Positions 30,388 through 43,130 are shown, counted from the stretch's first letter. The stretch is DNA of 64,000 bases from Hygrocybe punicea (GCA_963556145.1 OY744468.1:1612001-1676000), one strand, 5' to 3'. Notes: generated from the sequence alone by a model not told the origin. Translations and numbers: made by a program.

Positions 30388-33119
30388 TTAAAGCTTCAAG
30401 CTGCAAACAGCCAACTGTTGGCGAGGCACTTTGCAAAAAGGACTCTCACGACCAGAAGTCGTATTCAAGTCGAGGCCACAAAGTGTGAGAATCCATTCAC
30501 ATTCTTTGGCCTGCAAAACAGTGGCTACTTTCCCTACATCATCACCAGCAATAATGACCACTATTTCACCAACCCCATCAGGGTGAACGGGAACGAGCAA
30601 ACGCAGTGGGACTAACATGGTGCGGGGAACCCTGCTCAACAATTTGACATTGATTGCTGGAGGGTCGCCTGTGACCGGAGTGCCCAGCGTATATGCAACC
30701 TTGTTCTCGTGGGTGCCATTTTCCCAGCTACAATCCGGCGTTCTGGATCCAACGATGCGCACTTTAATAGACTTTCCACGTAAGTGTTCTGTCGCAAGCC
30801 AATGTTCCGCAGGACCTGCGTGAGTAAGCCTGCATCAAAAACAGGGGGGACAGGAAACGGGAAGCCTTATACTAGATAATAGGGCCTGGGGAGGTGTTTC
30901 ATCACGGTATTCTGGTGCATCAAGCCCTTGTTGTGCGTCTCGTAAATGCAGATCTTGACCGGAAGCCGTGTTCCTGGGCGTCAACTCTGGAATGAATGCC
31001 GACATCTCATTTAGACATAGAGGTGGCCGTGGGGTTCGAGAGGAAGGATCCCAAGCCGGTGTCTGAGAATTAGACGAATCCTGCACAGGCGTTGACAGGA
31101 TAATCGAATCAGAAACAGCTGGCGACAGCAATTTCAAGTTGCTCGCGAGGATCTCTGGCTGGTGGGAAAGTGGCAGCCGAGTACTGCGTAATTCGGAGGT
31201 GCTCAGAATCAGGACAGTTACGGTTGGACAAATAAGAAAATTTTACTATTTATCAGCCAGAAAGTCTCCCCTGATTTGTGCAATCTTGCCAGTAGCTTCT
31301 AGATAGACACTGTACATCTCGAGGTATGCATGACAGTCTTGAATTATCCCATAGTACCCTCTATAGCGGTGTGCTTTCACGACAAGAACATGTCTGCCGG
31401 CCATTGGATCTCTGCCCCACACAAGACCCCGAGCCACTTCAAATTCGCACCCCTTAGATTGTTCTCTGACATAGGCCTCTGGCAATGAGATCCGACAATC
31501 TGCTTGAGCAAAGTCCACGTTGAGGGTATGTACCTGGAAGTCATACAGACTCGGAGGAGAGGGATCCTGCAGTAAAACAGTATAAGCTGCTATGGCAGGG
31601 TAAATGACATCACAAACCTCTGAATAGCTTGACCATGAATGATCAGAGAGGACTTTCAGCATGCTATCGCAAATCCCCAGTACATAACTGCGGCTTCCTG
31701 CCCAAAAGCCATCCTGCACCTCCACATAATCTCCAACTTTGAAGCTTTTGCTAACCTGACACGCTAGCAAGTCAAGCAAAGGCTCGTCTTCGAAGGTAAT
31801 TCTGGCATCAGGCTCCTTCCGTAGTTGGACTTGCACAGTATTTTCATGCTTGTCAACTATGGTACCGAGGAAACCCTTCTGCTCCCCACTGATGACCCTG
31901 ACGCGATCGTTAATGCATAGAGTAGCAGCAGCATAGTCAGTATTCCATCTATGCTTGAGTGCTTTGTCGAATCCCAGACTCTCGCTGAAGAGTCTGAGTT
32001 CTTCATAAGTTGGATGTACATTTTTTGTGGTCAAATCATTAAGGGCGAGCACTCGTTCCAATAGACCATGCTTGAAAACTTTGCCTTGGAATTTGAAACG
32101 ATCAATCCGTTGCTGAACGGTGTCTGGGCCAAAAACCGTGCGAGCCCGGTCGGGATCGAAGAGTGACTGGTCAGAACAAGTGTAGCGCGTGCGCTTGGTA
32201 TCAGAATAAGAGAGGCGGGGTATCACCCACAATCTCACCCTCGAGGTAAACGAGTCCATGTCAGTGACAAAACCGAGGTCCTTTTTATACGTGCCTTTCT
32301 TAATGCGCACCCAATGACCAAATGCGACCACGTCCGTGTTTCGCATTTCCAGGAGTTGTACACGCTCAGAAATCGGCACAAGCATGATTTCCTCATTCAG
32401 AAAGACAGTGTGCACATTTCGAAAGGTGCGCTGGATGTCTACCCTAGCAGGGGCTTCTACGTATATTGTTCCAGGGATGGAGGGTTGTGAGAAAGCAGAA
32501 ACAATCTTGAAGTTCTGGACGCGTCGACTTTGTCGAAGTACAAGTTCAAGACAGTCCGATTCAAAGCCATGCTGAAGATGTTGGATCAACCAATAGCATC
32601 GCAAGAGAGGATTTGCTTACCTTCACCCTGACACGCCAAAGGCTCACGTCCCCGGGCATCGGTTTACGGAAAGCCGGTGGTTCATTGCTTGAACAATCAC
32701 TCGGGTGGATGGTTAATCGTGGTAGATGCCGCTCCCGGTTAATCATGATGTGTGCCTGAGTTGACAGTTCAACGTGTTCCTCACGAGCAAGTTGCCAGTG
32801 ATTGTCCTGGGGGTGACGATGACTCCTTGTGTACGGAAAGTCGTGATCGAGTGGTAAAGTCACGCTCTGATCATCTGAGTCGTCCCCCGAGACGAAATGT
32901 GTATGAACAGGTGCGTGATTTGGACTTGAAGGGAAGGGGAGATACAGCAACAACTTACCATGAAGGCTTCCGTCGTCATGCTCATCCGAGTTGTCGCTGC
33001 GAACATCGGCTTCCAAGTCCAGGAAAGTGGATACCTATTGCCACCGTAGAACTTGGGGAATATAATAATAACACATTCTCAACTCTTACCGTCAGTTGTC
33101 GTTTCTTCAAGTTTAACAT
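30388..33119 (-). CDS. Spt5-like NGN/KOW protein (intact)
   Basis: Spt5-family transcription-elongation-type protein. The splice model keeps frame throughout: exons 33119-33090, 33034-32621, 32571-31247, 31183-30873 and 30815-30388, about 835 residues. The introns are 55, 49, 63 and 57 bp, all GT-AG; an optional 84-bp intron (32958-32875, GTAAGT...CTCAG) lies inside exon 2 and is also in phase. Domains: acidic start; NGN from PGDVSLWRVRVK (about residue 138) to about 235, including SIPGTIYVEA; KOW modules near residues 235-255, 368-393 (RVRVISGEQKGFLGTIVD), 426-450 and about 560 (GRHVLVVKAHRYRGYYG); a linker with TPAWDPSSRTPRP; and a C-terminal KOW-like part with EHWLATEHLRGKSIKVRIVG. No stop or frameshift occurs, unlike its broken paralogue at 7303-18630. 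Confidence 0.8.
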
Positions 33120-33297
33120 GATGCCACACTTGATGCCACATGCGAATATCAAACTTTATGATCAGGAAGAATCCGAGTCCAATACAACAACGTCAACATG
33201 TACAATCAAGTGTTAAAAGAGATCGCGACAGTAATTTCTTGTTAAGCATAAATATATAAATTCATGGGATGAAAACCGGCAAAAAAATCACCTTGAT

Positions 33298-33838
33298 TTA
33301 GTCCAGGATGATACCCAAATGGTCAGCAATTTGTTGTCTTCGGGCAGCTACTGTGGGAGCAGGGTGCTGGGGTAGCAACAGGAGGTTAAGATGGGTTGCG
33401 GCCGCGATGCAGTTCGCAGCTGGGGACGAGTCATTATCTCCTGTATTTTCTAAATAGATTACATACACGTGAAGCCAATTAATTCTTCACGAGTCTTCGG
33501 CGCTGGTGGTTGGAGTAGTCCATGTAGGCCACGCAGTGGGGCACTCCGACCCGCACTGGAATTGGCAAGTTGCATGGGCAGGCTATGGCATTTGTGAGAT
33601 ATGCGAACATTACAAGAAACTGAATTTATGTTTGGTCAATCCTGTCGACTGTGGCCTTGACACCGTCAACTTTGGTCTTGATAGCGTCAACTTTCTTGCT
33701 TAGTTGTTTGATAAGGTCTGATAACTCCCGAATGTTGTCCCCAGGAGGTGGGATGTTCGGAATGCGCTCAACTTCCGTAATTACATCTCGGAGACCATTA
33801 GCCAGTCGGAGGAAATCGGGTTGCAAAACGTCAGCCAT
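33298..33838 (-). CDS. coiled-coil protein of an Agaricomycete-type family
   Basis: Function unknown. The start at 33838 gives MADVLQPDFLRLANGLRDVI, then PNIPPPGDNIRELSDLIKQL and heptads (KKVDAIKTKVDGVKATVDRI). Downstream minus-strand exons encode LPMQLANSSAGRSAPLRGLH with PAPKTREELIGF, and a last exon ending ARRQQIADHLGIILD with TAA at 33298-33300. The layout (N-terminal coiled coil, a linker, a short helical C-terminal module) resembles a common mushroom family. The intron boundaries near 33640 and 33480-33440 were not pinned down. Confidence 0.5.
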
Positions 33839-34109
33839 CGTCAAGGTGTTACAAAAAAAAAAAAACAGGGCAAGGGGTAAGTGAATTCACTCTCCGCTCG
33901 AAATGCCAGCAAGCATGAATTCGACGGGACTCAACAACGACATGATATTTTGAAAAGAAAACAAAGATGCCAGGCTATTGGCTGGACATGAATAATATTG
34001 TAAAGCAAGAATGGGAATAATGGTATAAGAATTGGAGTGAGCATCAAAACAGATGTTTGACGGTGATCGCTTCTTAAAGTTAAATTACATAATAAACGAC
34101 CCTAAAGGG

Positions 34110-34285
34110 ACAATGTATATAAGTCGCCGAGTTCTGCCCTCACAACTTCCGCTTCCCCGATCAGTAGCCCCCCATCATGAACGCCGTAGCTAAAAAATTC
34201 CATGCTTAATAAGCAGTGTCGCTTCTCTCCATTCAAACCGCCCTAGACAGTCATTGTATATAAGTCACCGAATTCCGCCATCGCA
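34110..34285 (+). promoter_or_regulatory. duplicated TATA/initiator core-promoter-like block
   Basis: TGTATATAAGTCGCCGAGTT at 34114 and TGTATATAAGTCACCGAATT at 34255 are near-identical blocks 141 bp apart, each followed by C(T/C)GCC(C/A)TCxCA-like text. They precede the multi-exon gene starting at 34395. Between them lies a ten-codon open frame (ATGAACGCCGTAGC at 34177 to TAA) that could act as an upstream ORF. The rest of 33839-34394 holds nothing recognisable apart from a poly-A run at 33852. Confidence 0.4.
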
Positions 34286-34394
34286 TCCGCGATCTTTGCC
34301 CTTCCGTAATAGTTAATAAAATAATGAATAAATAATCAATGTTGGAAAAGATATAAATTGCGGAGCGATGATTTAGACTGACATTTGCTGGAGG

Positions 34395-35671
34395 ATGGCT
34401 GATGACTTAGATAACTGTGGTGAAGGTTTGTTCTTCTACATTCCGAGTCTACGAGACCGACCGACAATTTATTGCAGAGTCCATCCCAAATTTCCCATTC
34501 ATTTTCCCACCCTTATCCTATAGTTTACCGCCCTGTATCGCATCACTTCGTGGTAAGTTGTGTTATCTAAATTCAAGTGATGACTTGATATTTCATTGCG
34601 GCAGACCCGACACCCGACACCTCGCCTTTGGTCCCAGCAGGCAAAACCAGGGACTCGATCTTCGAAAGACTCGACCTGTCCTTGCTTATACCCAGTCCTC
34701 CGCCATTCTCTCAGTTAACGCCAAACGCCATAAGCTGCGAATACCTACTGGAATGGCATAAAATTCTTAGCTCTGCTCGAAGCCCCTACAATATCGGAGT
34801 ACCGCTGAGGCCGTTGTGGTGCGGCCACAAACGTCTTTTCGGAAGACAAGAAATTTGGGCCGTTGCAATTCTCATGCGTAACATCTATGGGCAATTTTGG
34901 CAACCGGAACTCTGTATGTTCCGTAGTAATTGTTGTGCCATTGCTCATCAACCACCACAGCGGGCATTTTGGCTTCAACGGGCGAATATTTTGCATTCGG
35001 GACATTGAAAGACCCCCACCCCTCCTTTCTGGACTTTGTAAGTGCGCTATTATTACTTTTGCCATACATTCTCATTATCTTTCCAGGTTATCCAAGACCA
35101 TGAACTTATGGTAGAACAACTCAAACAAAACGTCCTCGCGACGATTATCCCTCGAGTTCACAGCGGGCGGTACGGACCGGTCAGGAAATTGTTGGAATAC
35201 GTGAAGTCCAATCAGATCTGGAACCTCCCGGCTTGGGAGGTAAGTTTTTTTAATTACTCATGGAACAATTTTTTCTCAACTGTGTACGGTGCAGCATGGC
35301 GTCGATATCCTCTTCGGGGGATTGATTATGGCCGATTTAATGAGGGATGTATTTCTTGGCTCACACTCCTCCATTGCACGCCACTGGGAATACGGTTTCC
35401 TTGAGCGGCGACCCTATATTTCCAAGGATACTTTGGAAACGGCAGCGCAACTTGTAAGGAAATGTTATTTTGCCCCACCTTCACTGAAATGTATTTTAAA
35501 TTACAGTGCGTATATGTCATTTGTCATGTAGTTTACCAGCAAGAATTCACATGCTCTAATTATCAAGGTGTTGCGAAGGACGTCCGCGATATCATTAACG
35601 ACATGTACAATGATCCCACGCAATTCGAGAGGTACCTGTTATTGGAGGCCGCCTGGGATCAGCGGCTTTAA
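34395..35671 (+). CDS. multi-exon protein of unknown function
   Basis: ATG at 34395 (MADDLDNCGE) then a GT-AG intron to 34479, an exon with SIPNFPFIFPPLSYSLPP, an intron 34552-34604 (GTAAGT...CGGCAG) and an exon with PDTSPLVPAGKTRDSIFERL. Later exons give DHELMVEQLKQNVLATIIPR with YGPVRKLLEYVKSNQIWNLP (about 35097-35239), then HGVDILFGGLIMADLMRDVF with EYGFLERRPYISKDTLETAA (35294-35453), and last KDVRDIINDMYNDPTQFERY through EAAWDQRL to TAA at 35669. No domain is recognised. The middle (34760-35090) is harder to frame, so one or two introns are unresolved. Confidence 0.5.
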
Positions 35672-35839
35672 TTAGTTTCTCATTTACTGGGTTTAAATTT
35701 TCACCGCGTGGTTTTTTGATTACCACATCGTAATTGCAATCCAACCCATCTCTAAACTTCTCCACAAAATTTCCTGTCGTCCATATGTTGATTTAATCCA
35801 TCAATTATCGTAGAGCCTGCTGACTGTACTCTTTGACCC

Positions 35840-38800
35840 ATGGATCGTGGCTCTGCATTCGGTCAAACCTGCTCTTGCAGCAGAACTTTTTCCCACTTGG
35901 GAGCTTTTAGGAATCACCAGAACAACTGCAGGCACAGTAAAAGATGCCTGTCTAATGTGCTGGCGAAAGCGAAGGAGGCCTTAGCTGCTAGAAAATGGGA
36001 CAGCATCGTATCTAACCCGAACCCGGAGCCTTGTCCGAGTGTTGACGGCGACCAGCAGGATCACTTTATTCCCCATATCCCTCCGCAGTCTTGGGACGCC
36101 GCCCCTTCTACGGAATCTGATATCGGTTTCGACGAAGTGAGACCTAAGAAACGTGTCAAAAAACTTCCTCTTCGCTTTCGGGTGGCCAGTCTGCAGATGC
36201 ATGACAAGAAACTCGCCGATATTCTTCCTCAACCAGCCCCCGCGCTACCCCCTCCTGGCATAGAAGCTACGGGTTCAGGTTCTCGAGCATCACCACCATT
36301 GACTACGCTTGACACCACTAATTCTGTTGAATATGGCGATTATGGCGTGCGCGGTTGTATTCGCCGAATTCTTGATTCTGAAAAGAATTCATTTGGCATA
36401 TTCCGTCGCTACCATGCAGAGAAATTTCCATCCCATGATCCTGAAGGCGAGGCGAACTTATGGTCCATGTCAAATATAGTGGGGGCCAACATGTCCAGGT
36501 CCAAAACCGTCGAGTCAGGCATCGGACACACCAATTCTTCACATGTCGAAAACTTCGGCCCATATCCCAATAAGAGTTCCTTCAGACTGGGTGAATGGTA
36601 CTGGAACGGAGACAAGCAGAAGTCACAGCACGATTTCAAGCAGCTTTTGGACATTGTCGGAGATGAGGAATTTCAGCCAGAAGACATTCAAACGACTCAT
36701 TCGCAGAAGATCAATAACCAGTTGGCGCTCAACAACTGGGATAAAGATGAGTGGATCGACGACGATGCTGGATGGAGGAGTTCACCCGTCGAAATATCAG
36801 TTCCATTTGACTGCAACACAAGTAACCCTGGTGTTCGGGAATATGTGGTGGAGAAATTTCACTATCGTCCCTTGGTGTCAGTTATTCAGGAAAGGATGTC
36901 GAGACAATGTGACAATTTACACTTCCATTACGAATTTTACACACTTCTCTGGCAGCCCTCCAGTGACAGGGAAATTCGCCTTCATGGAGAATTGTACACA
37001 TCACCGGCCTTCATCAATGCCCATGACGCTCTACAGAATTCACCCCCGGAACCTAACTGTGAACTCCCTAGAGTTATTGTTGCCTTAATGTTCTGGTCTG
37101 ACACCACTCACGTAACGAATTTTGGAAACACGAAACTCTGGCCATTATACATGTTTTTCGGCAACAAATCGAAGTATCGACAGTGTAAGCCATCGTCTAA
37201 TCTATGTGAACATGTCGCCTACTTTGAGAGGGTATGCCTTCCATATCTCATTCTCGCAGGTCTCACACTAATGACTGAGTTTAGCTACCAGATGCATTCA
37301 AAGATTTTGCAAGCAAATACAGTGGCAAAAAGAAACTCAAACCGGAGTTTATGGCACACTGTCACCGTGAATGTGTTCATGCCCAATGGGAGATTCTCCT
37401 TGATGATGATTTTATACATGCCTATGAACATGGCATCGTGATCGAGTGCTGTGATGGGGTTGTACGCAGATTCTATCCTCGGATTTTTACTTATTCGGCG
37501 GACTATCCTGAAAAGTGAATGTCGTTTGTTCGCAAGTCGCTTCTAGCTTGGCTCACACCGTTGTCCTGCAGGATCCTTTTAGCTAGCATCCGCAACTTGG
37601 GAGGATGTCCATGTCCGTGTTGCACAATTCCATTATCAAATGTTCATCTAGTAGGCACTAAAAGGGACAGGAACAATAGGGTGAAGCTAGCTCGTGTCGA
37701 CAATCTCCGCCATAGGAACTTGGTATCTCAGGCCCGACGGGCCATTTATCAGCATAATTTTGCCGTTGACAGCGCACCCGTAGAGCGAATGCTCAAACCT
37801 AATTCATTTGTTCCTGCCTCTGTACGTCATTCGTTGGAGATCGGATGAGATGACTTAACATTGACTGTGCATTTCGCAGAATGCCTTTTCCAAGCGGCTT
37901 GCCCGTTTCGGTTTTAATTATTTCTTACTATTCGTGATCGATCTAATGCACGAAATTGAACTCGGAGTGTGGAAATGCCTCTTCATTCACTTGCTTCGAA
38001 TCCTGGAGTGTGTCGATGAAAACTTATTGCACGAATTGGATCGCCGGTGTGTTGTTGTCCTTGTACACTGGATATCTTGTAAAATTTTCAGGTTCCGACT
38101 TATTCCCACTTTTGGGAGAGACACAATCAGATGATTTACCTCTAATACGTCTGAACTGAAGAAAATGGCTGCAAGGAATTACGAAGATTTTTTGCAAGTA
38201 GGTATTGTTTCTTCCGGTATAAACAACATTAAAGGCTAAAGATTGTTAGTGCATTATTCTGGTTTTCGATGGCTTATTGCCAGAACCACATAACGGGAGA
38301 ATCCTCAAACTCTTGTTCACTTTCGCTCACTGGCATGAGCTAGCCAAATTGCGGATGCATACTGATGATACGCTGGATATCCTGGACAAGGAAACCACAG
38401 CCCTAGGGAAACAGCTTCGCGCTTTTCAATCGGAGACCTGTTCTGCTTACAGCACGTATGAATTGAAACGTGAGATGGATGCCAGAAAGCGTCGTCAAGC
38501 AAAGAAGGAGCCGAAAGTTAGCTCATTGATGCCAGCGGGTGGTGACCAAAAGAATACAAACCAACGAAAACGGAAAGTCTTCAGCTTGCAGACTTACAAA
38601 GCTCACTCTTCCGGAGATTATGTCACTACTATCCAAACAGTTGGCACTACAGATTCGTATACTTCACAAATTGTGGGTTTCAAGCTACTATTGCTATTTA
38701 TTGATGAATATATTCTGTTCACAGGGAGAACTGGAGCATCGAAAACCTAAATCTTGGTACTGCAGGACAAGTAAGAAGAAATTTGTCCAACAATTAACTC

Positions 38801-40067
38801 AAATTGAGCGTCAGCAGACACGCATCAGACTTATTCGTCAACGAAAGATGTCCGAACTCTCCGGAGCTAAGCAAAAGGAATTTGTAGCAGACAGTCCTGA
38901 AGCTCACCACCATATTGGTGCTGCTGAGAATAATCCAGAGCACATCGGTTCTTTTTTACGGCTACACACCGGAGATCCAGCTGTAAAGGTAGGCTTCAAC
39001 GCCAAGGAAGGTTCCACACAGCTAATCTTCTGACAGGACTTCTGGTCAAAACTGAAAAGGCATATCTTGCCTCGTATAAAAGTCGTGTTGAATAGTGAGA
39101 TGCCAATCAACGACGATATCATTGCATCCATGGGCTCTCGGAATGATGGCACTGCTGAACTTGATGGCATCCATTTCAAAGGCGACCGTATTTACTGACA
39201 CAACATTATGCGGCTTAACTACACCACATACAACATATGACGTGCTCAGGATACGATCAACCCAAACACAGATCATTGCGACATTTTGCTCCTCTCTGCA
39301 GAAGGCACATTACGCCACCAATATCTGTATGCTCGCGTTCTCGGCATTTATCATGCCAACGTTATCTATACTGGACCTGGCATGGTAGATTACCGTGCTC
39401 AACGCATCGAGTTCCCGTGGGTAAGATGGTTTGTGAACGTAGATGATATGCCGGTACAGGCTGGCTGGGTCCAACGGCAACTTGATCGTCTCAAATTTCC
39501 CCCCATGAGCGGAGAAGACGCATTTGGTTTCGTTGACCCTAAAGATGTTTTACGTGGATGTCACTTACTTCCATCTTTTTCTGCAGGCATGCGACATGCG
39601 GATGGTGTGAGGATTTCGGAATGTGCTCAGGATTCGAAGGACTGGCACCAGTACTTCGTGGGTCAGTGGGTGATTACAAATGTCTGTCCTCGATTTATAA
39701 TTAACTCGACGGTAGCTTTGTGGATCGGGACATGGTCATGTGCTACCACTGGGGTCTGGCACCAGGACATGTCTACAGTCAAGGTGAAGATACCATTGTA
39801 GGCTTACGTGCCAGCGATGCCGAAGACGTTATTGACGACGAGAGTGATGATGCTGGGGATGACTGGTCACCAAATGTTTCCGAAGGAGTCCACACAGAGA
39901 TTCACAACAAAGAACACCCAGATGAGTCGGATAATTCTTCCAGAAGTGGTTCCGACAGCTCAGGTGATAGCGAAGGCTCAAATGAGGAAGCCCACGGCAA
40001 TGAATTAGAACTAATGGCAATGGACGAGATGTATGGTGATTCGCAAGATCTTGACTTATATGAATGA
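35840..40067 (+). pseudogene. Plavaka-type DNA transposase, near-complete, two nonsense codons
   Basis: DDE transposase of the Plavaka (CACTA-related) group. It starts at 35840. A C-x-C...H-x4-C zinc-finger-like motif covers residues 12-31, followed by RHSKRCLSNVLAKAKEALAA, IFRRYHAEKFP and a linker. The catalytic block is IVALMFWSDTTHVTNFGNTK; the second, ending FTYSADYPEK, continues across an intron to ILLASIRNLGGCPCP. Then come VIDLMHEIELGVWKCLFIHL, PEPHNGRILKLLFTFAHWHE, MRLNYTTYDV, YLYARVLGIYHANVIYTGPG, DAFGFVDPKDVLRGCHLLPS and VDRDMVMCYHWGLAPGHVYS, and an acidic tail to TGA at 40065. At least seven short introns splice in phase (for example 37232-37284). Two TGA codons (38132-38134 and 39196-39198) replace expected Arg. 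Terminal repeats were not found. Confidence 0.85.
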
Positions 40068-41017
40068 TCAGCGGCAGATTTATTGATGTGTTAACTGCTG
40101 TTTGAAAACATTCAAGGAGTGTCATTGACGTATGTTAAGCTCATTCCATGCTTATGATATTGAACTTATTGAGAAGACAATGGATATGTCATGTGTTTTC
40201 GTTGCTACATTGATTCGTTGTTCAGTGTATGGTTGGTGTATAGTTGGTGTATAGTATCTGGATAAGTTCCTCTTGTTTGACTAAGATTCATGGGTTGTTA
40301 CCCACAGCTTGGGGTACGGTTCGGACTTTTGCAGCCACACCTCTACACCGTACCTGTGTACGGATTTACACGGGTTCCAATTGTGGGTAGGTAGGTTTGG
40401 ATTCTTTCTAATTTTACTGTGTATTCTACTTCATAGACGTCCCATTCGTTCGTGAGGTAAGTTTCTGTGTACTTTGAAAACCACTACTCATTATCTGAAA
40501 GAACAACTTGCCAGAAACGGGCCCAGACGACAACAGCAGCGGTAAACAACAAGGATGATGATGACAGCGAGGAAGCGAGAGGGAGGCAAGCAGAGTGAAG
40601 GAAGGAAGGACCTATGAAAGCCGGTTAGTAGATCCCAGCCCGACTTCCCCGCTGCTAGCTCACTAGACCGCATCAACGACGCTGGCGACGAACTACGAAA
40701 AAACCAACATGCCTACGACGACGACGACGAGAACGCCGACGTGGAGTGGGTACCAACAGGAGACCATGAAGAAGACGAAGACAACACCAAGGCGGTGGTG
40801 CACCCACGCCCGGGCTTTCAGGTGTGATGATAAAATATACAGATTAAACCATGGCTTATGCACCCATTCAGAGCCAATATCCGTGCAGTAACGTCCCTCT
40901 GGGGCGACGATAAGTGCACATCGTGCAATGGGCGCGGGCTTACAGAACGGCGACAGCAACAAGCAGGGCCATGAGAACGGACGTGCGAAGACAAGAACAA
41001 TGGCATTGTGCCACTGG
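40068..41017. other. intergenic stretch without a recognised gene
   Basis: The 3' flank of the Plavaka gene, then Asp/Glu-rich coding-like text on the plus strand (about 40640-40825, INDAGDELRKNQHAYDDDDE) ending at a possible GTGATG donor. No family is recognised; it may be another captured or decayed fragment. Confidence 0.3.
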
Positions 41018-41490
41018 TTAGGTCTTTTCCTTCACCAAAGCCTCCACCGTCCCTCCCTCCTCCCTCAGCCCCTCCTCTCGTCTCTCGGCATCCTTCTTCT
41101 CTCGCTTGAGCCCCGCAATCAGCCGATGCAGCATCCGCAAGACCTCCCCACTGGCCTTGTCCATGACACTCCGCGCCATACTCTCCTGCCGACTTTGATC
41201 TACCTCCTCAAGGTGCTTACATGCGCGCTCCAGCTCCCCCCCTTCTCCTTCTCCCAGCCTTTTAATACATTGCATCGCTTCTCCATCTCCCATTCCGCGA
41301 CATCTACCTGCTTCCCGAGCACCTCAACGAGCTCGTCACGCGCACGCGAGTCCACCTCGTACTGCGTGCACAACTCACTCTGCAGAGCCAGTTGCTTGCG
41401 CAAGTAACAATCAGGTCATCCTCTCGTGACCTCTTCTTGAAGTGCTTCGCAGCCTCGGCATGGTGGTGTGGCGGGGATCATTGTCTACGG
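41018..41490 (-). pseudogene. coiled-coil protein fragment with frameshift
   Basis: The minus-strand frame from about 41490 to 41230 gives RKQLALQSELCTQYEVDSRA with DELVEVLGKQVDVAEWEMEK. After a one-base slip at the C-run near 41238 it continues as LERACKHLEEVDQSRQESMA, LHRLIAGLKREKKDAERREE to about 41018. This is a long alpha-helical coiled coil of cytoskeletal type, with neither end present. The exact parent protein is not identified. Confidence 0.45.
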
Positions 41491-41699
41491 TGTATAGTAT
41501 GTTGTGGCGTTTGCGCAGAACGGGTCCAGCTCGGGAGTTGCGTTGGAGTACATGACAAGCTGCGATGTAGACCCATCGTTGATTTCCACTTCTGGAGTCT
41601 GGTCCGTGCTGCGGATCATTGTCTGGAAGACCGTGTCACCAAGTGTGCGGCTCCCTGTTCTTCGCCTTGGCCTGTCGCTGGCTGGGCGTTCTTTGCATT

Positions 41700-43130
41700 T
41701 CTGAGGTTGGCAGGGAGATTGAAACCATCACCCAATTTCACCATCACAGTCGACATTGCAAATTCACCACAGGATTTGACAGACGCCGTCCTGCGAACAA
41801 GTTGTACCTCGCACAACATCTTATCGTTGGCCGGGGAGCATCAGACCACACGCCATTGATGGGGCAAAGTTCTTATCATCGCTGAATATTTCGATTGTTG
41901 GTAGGACTCCCGCGCGGAGCAATATCCAACGGGGTGGAGACACACTCGCTGATTGTATCCAGCGATGGCTCAGCCACCTCTCTGACCGCGCCTTCGACTC
42001 CAGGTCTTTTGCGTGGCTTGACCACATTTGCCCAGCTTTGGTATTACACGGGGGGCGATATTTACACCTCAAGAGTCCCGTTAAAACCTCGGATAACCCT
42101 GCATTTGCACGCCATTTTCTCAAGTTTAGTGTAGATTTATGACTCTTGATTGATTTGCACAGCCATATCGGGGTTTTATGCTCGATGCAGCACGACACTT
42201 GTAAGCTTCCTCCGTTTTATTTCCTCATAATCTCAACCCATGCACGACATCTACATCATCATAGTTTCCCTATACCCGACATACAACGAACCCTAGATGC
42301 TATGAGTTATGTCAAGGCCCGCTCCGCCTCTCGATATGGTTGTTCATCTTAACCACGCTCTTCGACAGATCAACATGTTCTGTTGGCACATCAGACAGCC
42401 AAAGCTTTCCCCTCTCTATTGCCGAGTTTCCCGAACTGGGGCATATTTGTCGAATGAGGTGTACACCCCCGGCGACGTGCAAGATATTGTCGCATATGCC
42501 GGTGCCGTGAGCACGACCCTCCCCTCACGTAGAGTGTACCCTGACCAGACTCCCTCCGTAGTGAGGCATTGACTTCCTAATGGTGGGCTTTCCCTGCCCC
42601 AATACGCAGGCTGTATGTACCATCAAATAACATGCAGGAGATAGACACCCCAGGTCATACTGCAGCTATTTCCACCTCACACCCGGAATGTATCGCGTGT
42701 AACTCCACCAATGAACCTCCTGCTGGCCAACTGCGCATTGCATCCCCCGGAGTGGCCAACTTCACTGCTTCGCTCATCTCTGTCGTGGCGAAGACTCTGC
42801 CATCAAAATTTTCAGCGTGGCGATGAATGGAACACGAACTGTTATGCGAACGACAACGAGACACAGGCAGAATTGAAGCGAAGTGGACAGATGCTGGAGG
42901 AAGCGTTGGATGTTTTCACGCAGGGGACGCATCATGCACTTTTGGTGGTGGGGAAGACGCCTGTTGTGTGGGAAGGTCGGTTAGTGCTGACATGATGTCC
43001 TGTTTGCTCACAACATTGTTGTTAGAAACTGTTTTAAATCACAAAGTGACTTTGGATAAGAACACTGTCATGTTCGTGTTGCCAAATTTTCGGGACCAAA
43101 ATTCCACGCTGGACGCTTTGGGTTTGGATC
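41700..43130 (+). pseudogene. beta-N-acetylhexosaminidase (GH20) pseudogene
   Basis: GH20 enzymes remove terminal N-acetylglucosamine from chitooligosaccharides. The pieces in order are SPNFTITVDIANSPQDLTDA (from about 41733), LIVGRGASDHTPLMG, LRGLTTFAQLWYYTGGDIYT (about 42020), YRGFMLDAARHL (about 42166) ending at a GTAAGC donor, FPIPDIQRTLDAMSYVK (about 42269), INMFCWHI, YLSNEVYTPGDVQDIVAYAG (about 42448), MQEIDTPGHTAAISTSHPEC (42632), FTASLISVVAKTLPSKF, a segment with NDNETQAEL and KTPVVWE (about 42970), and KVTLDKNTVMFV (about 43040). The order matches the family, but the frame shifts several times, the RGIDV-like stretch before EIDTPGH is missing, and the catalytic Asp-Glu pair region is garbled (a GDEWNTN-like remnant near 42818). 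Confidence 0.75.

Noticed and set aside
37430..37530. Stops at 37441 and 37515 as breaks in the Plavaka transposase
   Set aside because: Both disappear when the GT-AG introns (37232-37284, and the one starting at the GTGAAT after YPEK) are removed; the conserved motifs then join in frame.
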